From CAVVST01 sp963750995 (GTDB lineage Bacteria > Acidobacteriota > Vicinamibacteria > Vicinamibacterales > UBA2999): a stretch of 64,000 nucleotides of DNA. The notes beneath the pieces were generated by a model that saw only the letters and a program-made list of their open reading frames with translations, did no database searches and was not told the DNA's origin. The stretch spans positions 62,001 through 126,000 of the forward strand of contig CAVVST010000003.1 in NCBI GenBank assembly GCA_963750995.1, written 5' to 3'. Positions 51,273 through 60,162 of this stretch are shown piece after piece. Both the position numbers and the translations under genes were made by a program. Position 1 is the stretch's first letter. The number at the start of each line of letters is the position of its first letter.

Positions 51273-54031
51273 CAGACGGGGGCATCCTCCGATCCGCGAA
51301 CCGAGTACTGCAGCGGCGCCGTCCAGATGCTCTCGAGGCCCTCGAGAATGTCCGACGCCCAGCCAAAGACGTTCCGGCCGGCGACGACCCGCCGCATCGC
51401 GCGCATGCGGAGGCGGCGCTCATCGCGGGGCATGTCCACGGCGGCGGCAAGGCCATCCGCGAAACCGTCGACGTCGTACGGGTTGATGATGAACGCATCG
51501 CGCAGCTCGTGCGCGGCCCCGGTGAGCTCGCTCAGCACCAGCACGCCGTCTTCGTCGTCGCGCGCGGCGACGAACTCCTTGGCGACCAGGTTCATCCCGT
51601 CGTGGAGCGAGCTCACCACGCAGATGTTCGCGAGACGATACAACGCCACCAGGCTTCTCAGGTTGAGCGCCGTCGTGTCGTAGTGCACGACCGGAGGGCA
51701 GCCATCAGGCACGGCATGACGCGCGTTGAGCGCCGCGACGCGGCGGCCGATCTCGGCTTCGATCGCGCCGTAGGAGGCGATCGCCGAACGCGACGGCACC
51801 CCGATCTGCACGAAGGTGAAGCGGCCGCGAAGCTCGGGACGGCGGATGAGCAGCCCGTCGATGGCGTCGAGCCGCTCCGGGATCCCCTTCGTGTAGTCGA
51901 GTCGATCCACTCCCAGCGCAACGATGGCGCCGGTCAGGTGGAATCGCCGGGCGAGCTCCGCCTGTTCCTCGGCGAGCGCCGGATCCGCGGCGATCGACTG
52001 GATGCGGTCGTAGTCCACGCCGATGGGCACGGCCACGACGGTACTCGTCCGGCCGTTGAACCTGACGCGTGACGCCTCGTTCTCGATTTCCGCCCCAAGC
52101 TCCTCGTCCGCGGCCAGCAGGAAGTTACGGCGATCGCGCTCAACCTGGAACGCGAGGAGGTCGTTGGCCAGCAGTCCGGCCAGGAGCTCGCGCCGCCACG
52201 GACAGATGCGCAGCCGATCGGGATACGGCCACGGGATGTGCCAGAACAGCGCCGTGTGGGCATCGGCGCGGCGTGCCCGCAGCGCCGGCGCAACCAGCGC
52301 GAGATGGTAGTCCTGCAGGAAGATCGGCGTCCGCGACGACGCCAGCTCGCTGTCGATCGCCGCGGCGAACCGGACGTTGACCGCCTGGTACGCCGCCCAA
52401 TCTTCGGCGCGGAACTGCGGCCGGACGTCCACCACGTGGCAGAGCGGCCACAGGCCTTCGTTGGCAAACCCGCTGTAGTACGCCGAGAACGTCGGCTCCT
52501 CGATCCAGAGGCGGCGCAGCGCGTATGTCGGGCTGTCGGGCGGCACCATTACAGTGTCGGACGCATCGACGACCTCGCGATCGGCGTCGCCTGCGCCGTG
52601 GGCGATCCACGTCCCGCCACGCTCACGCATCAGCGCATCGAGCGCCACCGCCACGCCGCCGGTCGCCGGCCTGGCGATGATTTCGCCGTGGCCGTTCCAC
52701 TTGTGCAGGTACGGCTCGCGGTTCGACACCACCAGCAACGGACGCGCAGCCGTCGGGTCGAGATCGCCCGCGCGAGCGAGGCCGTAACGGAAGAAGATCG
52801 GGCCGACGATCTCGTGCAGCGCGATCAGCGCGACGAGCAGCGTCTGCAGCTGCGTGCCCCATGCCGGAAATTCGGCGGCGACGATGGAGGCAAATCCAAG
52901 CGTGATCCCCGCCTGGGAGATCAACCCTGTCCAGACGTACTTGCCGGTTGTGGCATCGACGCCCGATGCGCGCAACCCGAACGTCAACCCGAGCCTGATC
53001 ACTGCAATCCGGATCGCGGCGACGGCAAGCGCCAGCAGGCCGACGGTGGTCAGCGCTCCCAGTTGCAGCGACGCGCCGACGGCGACGAAGAAGATCACCA
53101 GGATGGGCGGCGCCCCGCGCTGCACGGCGGCCTTGAGCGCCTCGCCTTGCGCAACCGCGAGGTTCTCAATCACCAGGCCGGCGGTGACCGCGGCCAGTAG
53201 CGGTTCGAACTGCTGCGTGGTGCCGACCTGGCTGAGGAGCCCGCACATGACGATCAGCACCAGGGTGACTTCGCGGGCGATGTACCGGACATACAACGCG
53301 AAGAGCGCGCCGACGAGCGCGCCAAACGCCACTGCGCCGCCCACCTCCCAGGCGAAGCGCGCGACGATGTTTACGTCGCTGGCGTCCGTGTTGAACGCCG
53401 CCCGCGCCAGTTGCAGCACGAGCGAGAACAGCACCAGCAGGGCGAGGTCCGCCAGGATCACCATGGCGAGCACCACCTCGCTCAAGCGGCCGCGCGCGCC
53501 CGTCTCAGCCGTCACCGCCGCGGTCATCGTCGGAGAGAAGCTGACGATCATGAGCGCGACCAGCGCCGCCGCCGCGAGACGCTGCAGCGCGGTGGCGTCG
53601 GGCGACGCGCCCAGGAACGGCCACCCGATCCAGGTAATCGCGAGCAGCGCCCCCATCGCCACCGCCAGCGTCGTCGCCGTCATCCGCGTGATCGACACGA
53701 AGCGTGGCCCGAGCCGTTCGAAATTCAGCGACAGCCCGGCGATGAGCGCGATCACCGTGGTGGCGAGTCCGGTGATGACCTGCAGCTGGCCCGCCATCGA
53801 TTCGTTGATGACGTTGCCGAGGTACGGGCCGGTGATCACGCCGAACAACAGGTATCCCGAGAGCCGCGGCAAGTGGAACCGGCGAAAGACGTCGCCTGCG
53901 ACCGAAGCGCCGAGCAGCGTGAAGCCAAGCGCCAGCGCGGTTCCGGCGGATCCGACGGCGACCGTGGCGCCCAGCACGCGTACCCACATGACGGCCAGGA
54001 CGGCGAGCCCGAGCGCCGCCACGCCTTTCAT
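51272..54031 (-). CDS. otsA: fusion of CPA2-type cation/proton antiporter and trehalose-6-phosphate synthase
   Basis: One open frame of 919 residues. The first 425 or so residues are a CPA2 (Kef-type) antiporter with about 12 membrane segments (SGYLLFGVITGPYLGNVIN, FFVAVGASLQLGAL, WTGLISQAGITLGFASIV). From about 432 to 910 lies a complete GT20 synthase: LLVVSNRE, FLQDYHLALV, FWHIPWPYP, VDRLDYTKGIPERL and LHDGMNLVAKEFVA. No stop, frameshift or good internal ribosome site is seen at the junction. UDP-glucose plus glucose-6-phosphate would give trehalose-6-phosphate at the membrane. ATG 54031 overlaps the previous gene by 4 bases. Confidence 0.85.
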   Translation of the reverse strand: MKGVAALGLAVLAVMWVRVLGATVAVGSAGTALALGFTLLGASVAGDVFRRFHLPRLSGYLLFGVITGPYLGNVINESMAGQLQVITGLATTVIALIAGLSLNFERLGPRFVSITRMTATTLAVAMGALLAITWIGWPFLGASPDATALQRLAAAALVALMIVSFSPTMTAAVTAETGARGRLSEVVLAMVILADLALLVLFSLVLQLARAAFNTDASDVNIVARFAWEVGGAVAFGALVGALFALYVRYIAREVTLVLIVMCGLLSQVGTTQQFEPLLAAVTAGLVIENLAVAQGEALKAAVQRGAPPILVIFFVAVGASLQLGALTTVGLLALAVAAIRIAVIRLGLTFGLRASGVDATTGKYVWTGLISQAGITLGFASIVAAEFPAWGTQLQTLLVALIALHEIVGPIFFRYGLARAGDLDPTAARPLLVVSNREPYLHKWNGHGEIIARPATGGVAVALDALMRERGGTWIAHGAGDADREVVDASDTVMVPPDSPTYALRRLWIEEPTFSAYYSGFANEGLWPLCHVVDVRPQFRAEDWAAYQAVNVRFAAAIDSELASSRTPIFLQDYHLALVAPALRARRADAHTALFWHIPWPYPDRLRICPWRRELLAGLLANDLLAFQVERDRRNFLLAADEELGAEIENEASRVRFNGRTSTVVAVPIGVDYDRIQSIAADPALAEEQAELARRFHLTGAIVALGVDRLDYTKGIPERLDAIDGLLIRRPELRGRFTFVQIGVPSRSAIASYGAIEAEIGRRVAALNARHAVPDGCPPVVHYDTTALNLRSLVALYRLANICVVSSLHDGMNLVAKEFVAARDDEDGVLVLSELTGAAHELRDAFIINPYDVDGFADGLAAAVDMPRDERRLRMRAMRRVVAGRNVFGWASDILEGLESIWTAPLQYSVRGSEDAPV

Positions 54032-55054
54032 TCGACCGTCTCCGGCACTCTTGCGGTCGGCTGCAGGAACTGCGACCCCACCACCCCGATTACGACGATG
54101 CTGATGATCGTCGTGGCGTCGGATGCGGTGGCCCTTACCGCGTTCAAGGCGAACGCCAGGCCGACGACGCCTGGCGCCAGCAGCGCGTTGCCGTCTGCCG
54201 TCGTCCATGACGGAACAAGGCGCCGCGCAGCGGCTGATCCGGCGATCGTGCCAATTAGCCGCAGGACGAGATACGACAGGCCCACGGCAAGCACCACCGG
54301 CGTCAACACGACCCGGGCGCCGCTGACAACGAGGATGAGCAGTACCAGCGGCCGCTGGAGGTACAGGACATCCTGGCGGATCGCTGCTCGCGTCGATCCG
54401 CCGACGGCTTCCCAGAAGAAACCAGCCACCAGTCCGGCCGTCAGCGCGGACAGCGACAGGTATTCCGACGCGCCGCCGAGCAACAGCAGCATGGCGATGA
54501 CGTAGATGCGTTTGTGGGTGCCTGGCTCGGACCGGGCGAGCAGCAGCCATCCTGCCGTGGCAATCACGAGCGTGACGCCGGTCGCCTGCAGCATCAGCAG
54601 CCCGGCGGCCGCGGGTGACGATTCGCGCAGGAGTGCCAGCGCCGCACCGCCCAACAGCACGGGGAGCGGATCGTCTGCCGCGCAGAACGCCAGCAGCGCG
54701 GCGTTGAACCAGCCCCCGGGCTCGAGCGTCCCACCCCAGGTCGGCAGTACCGACGGCGGCTCCAGCAGCGACGACAAGCATGGTCACCACCGCCCGGGCA
54801 CTCGTCGCCATGAGGGTCCGCCGGTCCCGCTCGCTGCGGAAATTGATGTCCGTGCCGACCAGCACACCGAGCGCGGCGAGCGCCACCGGCAGCGCCGGAT
54901 CGAGTGACGCAAGCACGCCGTTGGAGAGGAGCCCCAGGCCGTAAGGGCCGAGCGCGCTGCCAAGCAGGATCACCAGCGCGACAGGCATCGGACCTGGGCC
55001 GAACCCGGCGATGAGCCGCGCGCCGGGGCGAAGCCGGGCTGCTTGACCTTCCAT
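54028..55054 (-). CDS. antiporter-like membrane protein, frameshifted
   Basis: Two frames join near 54780 to make about 340 residues. The first part (ALVILLGSALGPYGLGLLS, ALAALGVLVGTDINFRSERDRRT) and the second (LLMLQATGVTLVIATAGWLLLA, AGLVAGFFWEAVGG, LVLLILVVSGARVVLTPVVL, TIISIVVIGVVGSQFLQP) give 9-10 membrane segments, resembling CPA-type antiporters in the membrane region. It lacks recognisable cytosolic regulatory domains. Its start overlaps the PDZ gene's stop (GTGATG; GTG 55057 is also possible). It may pair with the antiporter half of the next gene. Confidence 0.7.
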
Positions 55055-56295
55055 CACTGCTCGAGCGCGGTCACCTGCCGGCTCGTGCCCCTGTTAAACG
55101 CAACGATCAGCGGAACCTTCCCCGCCGCGCCAAACGCCCGCCGCACCTCGGCGGGAGCCGGCGCGTCGATGCTGCCTGCCCGGGTAATCACATCGCCGGC
55201 ACGGAGGCCGCCGCGCTGGCCAACGGAACCACGGTCGACGCGTATCACTTCAGCGCCAATCCCGGGCAATTCGCGCAACGTCAGCCCAAGTGACGCCGGG
55301 TTGGCCGGGGTGGCTTGCGCGGCCACGATCGGCACGTCCCGCGTACCCCCGGCATCGCGAACGCCGACGGTGAGCGGTTGATCCACACCGAGGCGGGCCA
55401 TCTGCACGTCCCAGTCATCGGTGGTCCAGAGCGCCGCGCCGTTGACCGCTTCAATGACGTCGCCGGCGTTGAGCGCGCCGGCCGCCGGCCCGCGAGGATC
55501 GACCCACGTGACGACGAGTCCGCTCGTCGACCCTGTGGCGCGGGAGATCCCCGCGGTGAGCGGCTGCACGTCGATGCCGACATACGCCTGCATGGTCGGT
55601 GGCTGATCCAGCAGGCGCGCCGCTTCCGCGAGCACCGTCGCGGCCGGGACCAGGGCACGCCTTCCGCCATGGTCGACGACGAGACCGGCGAATTCGGCCT
55701 CCGCGGTAAAGAGCAGCGAGCCTGGCGCGACGTCGGACTGCTGCGGAAGCTGCCACTCCTGTCCCGGCCACCGCGGACTGTCAATCGCGGTCAGCGCGGC
55801 GACGTAGACCGGTCGAAGCGCGACACCGGCCGCCGACATCTCCGATGCGAGGAAGTATCGCGGGCCGCCACCGTCGGGTACCCAGAGTGCCGCCGGCAGT
55901 GCCGTTCGTCTCCCGACGCGCACGAGCGACAATCCTGAGGCGCGGTCGTATCGGAACAACGAGTTGCCGCTCGACGCGGAGCCTTCCTGCGTGGGATCAA
56001 GCCAGGCGAGTGCGACATCGTCCTGGAAGCGCAGTCCGGAAACTGTCGCAGAGGCGGGGACGAGCAGCGGATCGAGCCGCGGCCGCAGCGCGGCAATCTC
56101 GGCGGCCAGATCGGCAAACGTGGGACGGGGCGTGAGTTGAGTGAGCAGTGGCTGGACCGGATTCTGCGGTGCTGGACGATCCGGGAAACGCACCCGCGCG
56201 AGCACCCACAACGCCACGATCGCCACGAGCGCCGTGGTGAGCAGCATGCGGGTCTCGCGCGAGACGCGTGGCCGATAGGACTGGGTTCGATCCAT
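55054..56295 (-). CDS. membrane-anchored double-PDZ protein with degenerate protease-like domain
   Basis: The 413-residue protein has a cytoplasmic head (1-17), a membrane segment (about 18-34, LLTTALVAIVALWVLA), a beta-rich region (about 65-225) shaped like a trypsin-type domain but without a visible His-Asp-Ser triad, and two PDZ domains (about 230-320 and 325-413; GLVVTWVDPRGPAAGALNAGDVIEAVN, GAEVIRVDRGSVGQRGGLRAGDVI). It resembles inactive HtrA/DegP proteins that bind rather than cut. It is the first gene of the antiporter/trehalose operon and may sense the envelope state. Confidence 0.75.
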   Translation of the reverse strand: MDRTQSYRPRVSRETRMLLTTALVAIVALWVLARVRFPDRPAPQNPVQPLLTQLTPRPTFADLAAEIAALRPRLDPLLVPASATVSGLRFQDDVALAWLDPTQEGSASSGNSLFRYDRASGLSLVRVGRRTALPAALWVPDGGGPRYFLASEMSAAGVALRPVYVAALTAIDSPRWPGQEWQLPQQSDVAPGSLLFTAEAEFAGLVVDHGGRRALVPAATVLAEAARLLDQPPTMQAYVGIDVQPLTAGISRATGSTSGLVVTWVDPRGPAAGALNAGDVIEAVNGAALWTTDDWDVQMARLGVDQPLTVGVRDAGGTRDVPIVAAQATPANPASLGLTLRELPGIGAEVIRVDRGSVGQRGGLRAGDVITRAGSIDAPAPAEVRRAFGAAGKVPLIVAFNRGTSRQVTALEQ

Positions 56296-56387
56296 GTACA
56301 GGGCTCGAGAGCCATCGTAGCTGTCGCGTACAAAGGCGAAACATCCTGTCCAGGGGGGATAGACGACTATACAATGCGTTGCGCTCG

Positions 56388-58601
56388 ATGATGCTCCGTC
56401 ACCGGCATATCTGTTTATGCGCAATTTACATCGCCGCCTGGCCAAAAATCGCCGCTGGCCAGTCGATCGCCGCCGCCGCGGCGACTCAGCAGGCGACGGC
56501 CGTCGCGCTCCGCATCGATCCGCCCGATAGCATCGCGATCGACGGCGTCCTCGACGAGGCGGCATGGGAGCGCGCCGAGCCGATTGGAAACTTCACGCAG
56601 TCTGAGCCGAAGAACGGCGACCACGAGACCGAACGCACCGAGATCCGGATCCTCTTCAGCGAGGACCACCTCTACATCGGCGCCCAGTTCTTCGACTCCG
56701 AGCCCGCGAGGATGCTCGGCAACCAGATGGTGCGTGATGGCGGACTCGGCTCCGACGACCGGTTCATGTGGGTGCTCGATCCGCTCAACGACCGGCGGAG
56801 CGGCTACTTCTTCGAGATCAATCCTGCCGGCGCGATGGGCGACGCGCAGCTGGTACCGGCGTCGGGCGGCATCGGCGGTGTCGCGCAGAACCGCGCCTGG
56901 AATGGCATCTGGCTGGCGCGCGTGCGCCGCCACGATCAGGGATGGACCGTCGAGGTCGAGATCCCGTTCCGTACGCTCAACTTCGATCCCGAGGCGGCCG
57001 AATGGGGCGCCAACTTCCAGCGTACGGTGCGACGCAAGAACGAGGAGGATTACTGGACCGGTTGGGCGCGTAACCAGGGGTTGTACAGCCTGGTGTCGTC
57101 CGGCCGCATCGTTGGCCTCAGCAACGTCAGCCAGGGTCACGGGCTCGACATCAAGCCCTACGTCCTCGGCAACTACCTGAACGAGCCTGGCCGGCAATCG
57201 TCGAATATCTTCAAGGGCACCGAAGGCTTGGACCTGTTCTACAACCTGACGCCGCAGTTGCGCGCCAACGTCACCATCAACACCGACTTCGCCCAGACCG
57301 AAGTTGACGATCGCCAGGTCAACCTGACGCGCTTCCCGCTGTTCTTTCCCGAAAAGCGCGACTTCTTTCTCGAGAGCGCCGGCAACTTCGACTTCTCGCG
57401 CGAATCGCAGCAGGACATGACGGCGTTCTTCTCGCGCCGAATCGGACTCGACGAGCGCGGACAGCCGCAAGACATCGACTACGGCATCAAGATGGCGGGA
57501 ACGGCGGCCGGTCTCAACCTGGGCGTGATGCAGGTGCGCACCGGCGACCAGCCAGGAACGCCTGGCGACGACTTCACCATCGTGCGACCCAAACGCCAGT
57601 TCTTCAGGCAGTCGTACGCCGGGATGATCTATACGCGCCGCGCCGCTCACGCCTCGGGTATCGCCGATCGTCAGACCATCGGCGCCGACTTCGAGCTCGC
57701 GACCTCGCGCTTCCGCGGATCGCAGAACCTGCAGGTGAATGGCTACTTCGTCAAGACGCCCGACGGCACCGGCCGGGGTGACGACGCCGGGTTCGGGGTT
57801 CGCGTGCTTTATCCCAATGACCTCTGGAGCGGACGGCTGATCGTCAAGGAGTTCCAGAAGAACTTCGATCCGGCGATCGGGTTCCGCCAGCGTGCGGACA
57901 ATCGCGAGTACGGGGCGCGCCTGAAGTTCGCGCCGCGCCCGAGAAACAGCCGGGTCGTGCGGCAGGCGGGAGCCGAGGTATGGCTCGACTGGTTCAGCGA
58001 CACGCGTGGCCGGTGGACGGATAAGAACGACCAGTACATCTTCGACGTCGATTTCCAGTCAGGCGACGGGGCCAGCTTCACCATCAACCAGCTCTACGAG
58101 AACCTCCAGGAGCCTTTTCGCATCGCCTCCGGCGTGACGCTGCCGACGGGCGTCGACTACGACTTCCGCCGCTACACGCTCCGCGCCGACACGACGACGC
58201 GGCGGGCGGTGGCGTTCACGGCGAACTTGAGCTTCGGCTCGTTCTTTTCCGGTCATCGCCGCGACCTGGGGGGTTCGATCTCGCTGCGGCCGCGGCGTGG
58301 CATCCTGCTGCAGCTGAACGCGAACTTCAACCGCGTCGAGCTGCTCGAAGGCAGTTTTTCCACCCGGCTGCTGCGGGCGACGATCAACACGCAGTTCAAT
58401 CCGTTCGTCTCGATCTCGAACAACATCCAGTTCGATTCGGTCAGTCGCTTCCTCGGCTGGCAGTCCCGGTTCCGGTGGATTACGAAACCGGGCAACGACA
58501 TCTACTTCGTCTGGATGACCAACTGGATCGAAACCGAGGACCGGTTCGCGACACTCGACCGTAACGGCGCCATCAAACTGCTATACACATATCGCCTCTG
58601 A
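56388..58601 (+). CDS. DUF5916-domain outer-membrane protein with CBM9-like N-terminus
   Basis: The 737-residue protein has a leader. A carbohydrate-binding family 9-like beta-sandwich fills about 45-230 (IDGVLDEAAWERAEPI, RTEIRILFSEDHLYIGAQFFDSEP). The DUF5916 barrel region follows to the end (LTPQLRANVTINTDFAQTEVDDRQVNLTRFPLFFPEKRDFFLE, then long amphipathic strands ending LLYTYRL). It is probably an outer-membrane protein that may bind sugar polymers. ATG 56388 has no strong ribosome site. It is divergent from the trehalose operon. Confidence 0.85.
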   Translation: MMLRHRHICLCAIYIAAWPKIAAGQSIAAAAATQQATAVALRIDPPDSIAIDGVLDEAAWERAEPIGNFTQSEPKNGDHETERTEIRILFSEDHLYIGAQFFDSEPARMLGNQMVRDGGLGSDDRFMWVLDPLNDRRSGYFFEINPAGAMGDAQLVPASGGIGGVAQNRAWNGIWLARVRRHDQGWTVEVEIPFRTLNFDPEAAEWGANFQRTVRRKNEEDYWTGWARNQGLYSLVSSGRIVGLSNVSQGHGLDIKPYVLGNYLNEPGRQSSNIFKGTEGLDLFYNLTPQLRANVTINTDFAQTEVDDRQVNLTRFPLFFPEKRDFFLESAGNFDFSRESQQDMTAFFSRRIGLDERGQPQDIDYGIKMAGTAAGLNLGVMQVRTGDQPGTPGDDFTIVRPKRQFFRQSYAGMIYTRRAAHASGIADRQTIGADFELATSRFRGSQNLQVNGYFVKTPDGTGRGDDAGFGVRVLYPNDLWSGRLIVKEFQKNFDPAIGFRQRADNREYGARLKFAPRPRNSRVVRQAGAEVWLDWFSDTRGRWTDKNDQYIFDVDFQSGDGASFTINQLYENLQEPFRIASGVTLPTGVDYDFRRYTLRADTTTRRAVAFTANLSFGSFFSGHRRDLGGSISLRPRRGILLQLNANFNRVELLEGSFSTRLLRATINTQFNPFVSISNNIQFDSVSRFLGWQSRFRWITKPGNDIYFVWMTNWIETEDRFATLDRNGAIKLLYTYRL

Positions 58602-58743
58602 CGGAAGTTCAACCGGCCTCCACGACATCTCCGGCCAAACTCCCTTCCCGCTGCGGCCGACGTTCGATTGCCGCCGAGAGCACGTTATTACCTGTCAGAC
58701 CCTCACGAGGTCATCACGGGATGTGCAAGGAGGCCTGAAGATC

Positions 58744-59097
58744 ATGCCAAGTAAGACATTCGCCATCACCAACTACGTCGTGAACACCGGCTACAAGAAC
58801 ACCGCAAGCTGGGGCGGGATCACTATTCAAATCCAGGGACATCTCACCTGTCACGGAGCTGACGGCTCGCGCTTCATCGTTTATGGCCTGCACCCATCAA
58901 GCCCCGTCCCTCCGGCCCCGGTCTACAATGTTCCCGGGAACGTCGGCGCGATTTTCGTCCCGTTCGACGATCTCCATCATTACGTGGACGTCGTCAGGAA
59001 CGAGAAGCCGGTGTACGCCCACCTCAACTCCGATCAGCCGAATTGGATGAGCCTCGCCACCAGCAACGAGCCTGTTGGTGAGCAGGAAGGCGTCTAG
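58744..59097 (+). CDS. small protein of unknown function
   Basis: The 117-residue protein starts at ATG 58744 with AAGGAGG nine bases upstream. It has no leader. The chain is mainly beta (FAITNYVVNTGYKNTASWGGITIQIQGHLTCHGADGSRFIVYG), with Pro-rich and His-rich loops (DDLHHYVDVV). I do not recognise the family; a compact beta-sandwich or lectin-like fold is plausible. Confidence 0.7.
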   Translation: MPSKTFAITNYVVNTGYKNTASWGGITIQIQGHLTCHGADGSRFIVYGLHPSSPVPPAPVYNVPGNVGAIFVPFDDLHHYVDVVRNEKPVYAHLNSDQPNWMSLATSNEPVGEQEGV

Positions 59098-59277
59098 CTT
59101 CAAGCCGAACGACGATTCAGGGAGAGCGGAGCTTGAGGCTGGCTGGCTCCGCTCTCGCTGAGCAGCGGTTTGCCGCGGCGTGGCCGTGACCGGGGCCTGG
59201 ACGCGTTGACAATATTCGACGGGCTATGCAGTATTCCTACTCGCGTCCTACCCAATAAATTCATTCCGGAGGGCCTC

Positions 59278-60090
59278 GTGAGAAAGCTCGTCGTCCTTTT
59301 CATCGTCATCGCCGCCGCGCTGCCGCTTCTGGCGCAGGGGGGCGGCAACCAGGGTGGAAGCCTGGGCGAGGTGAATGCCCTGGGCCAGAGTGTGCGGCGG
59401 CCGCCCCCGCCGAGCGATCCGGCACCGAGACTGCCGAACGGGCAGGTTGATCTCAATGGACTGTGGGTCGGCGGCGCCGCCGTCGGCGACATGGAACGCG
59501 ACGGCGGGTTGAAGCCGGGTGAAGTGCCGATTCTGCCGGCCGCCAAGGCGCTGCGCGATTCGCGCAAGGAGCCCGACGACCCGTATCTCTACTGCATGCC
59601 GCAGGGTGTGGTGCGCGGGCAGCCCTACCCGTGGCGTTTCGTCCAGAACTACACGCACAAGGCGCCGACGCACATCTTCAAGCTCGAGGAGGGGAATATC
59701 CACAGCTTCCGTCAGATCTTTATGGACGGCCGGAAGCATCCTGCGGAGCTGGATCCGAGCTGGTTCGGCCACTCGATCGGATCGTTCGAGGGCGACTCGC
59801 TCGTCGTCGACACCGTCGGCTTCAACGACAAGTTCTGGTTCGATCGCCGCGGCCATCCGCACACCGAGCAGCTGCACACCATCGAACGGTTCACGCGCAA
59901 GGACATGGGTCACATGGACATTAAGGTGACCGTGGACGACCCGGGCGCATATTCGAAGCCGTTCACGCTCTCGTTCGCCGCGCGCCTGAGCAACCCGGGC
60001 GACGAGCTGATGGAGTACATCTGCCAGGAGAACAACCAATACGGGATCGCCGGCGGCGCGCAGAACGAATTCGTTCAGCCTGGCAATTAG
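59278..60090 (+). CDS. secreted protein of unknown function (paralogue of 31341 gene)
   Basis: The 270-residue protein starts at GTG 59278 with a GGAGG ribosome site and has a signal peptide (VVLFIVIAAALPLLAQ). It shares with the protein at 31341-32150 the motifs FRQIFMDGR, GHSIGSFEGDSLVVDTVGF, ERFTRKDMG and GDELMEYICQENNQ. This copy stands alone without DUF6152, so the two are dispersed duplicates. Its role is unknown. Confidence 0.8.
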   Translation: MRKLVVLFIVIAAALPLLAQGGGNQGGSLGEVNALGQSVRRPPPPSDPAPRLPNGQVDLNGLWVGGAAVGDMERDGGLKPGEVPILPAAKALRDSRKEPDDPYLYCMPQGVVRGQPYPWRFVQNYTHKAPTHIFKLEEGNIHSFRQIFMDGRKHPAELDPSWFGHSIGSFEGDSLVVDTVGFNDKFWFDRRGHPHTEQLHTIERFTRKDMGHMDIKVTVDDPGAYSKPFTLSFAARLSNPGDELMEYICQENNQYGIAGGAQNEFVQPGN

Positions 60091-60162
60091 AAGTGACACG
60101 CTGACCGTGGATTGCTCTACTTCCGCCTGCTGATCTGCAGGGATGTGGAGCGATCCACCGAC

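Noticed and set aside
52600..52800. Internal start that would separate OtsA from the antiporter
   Set aside because: Only TTG/CTG/GTG codons before VVSNRE are available and none has a ribosome site upstream; a fusion is the simpler reading.
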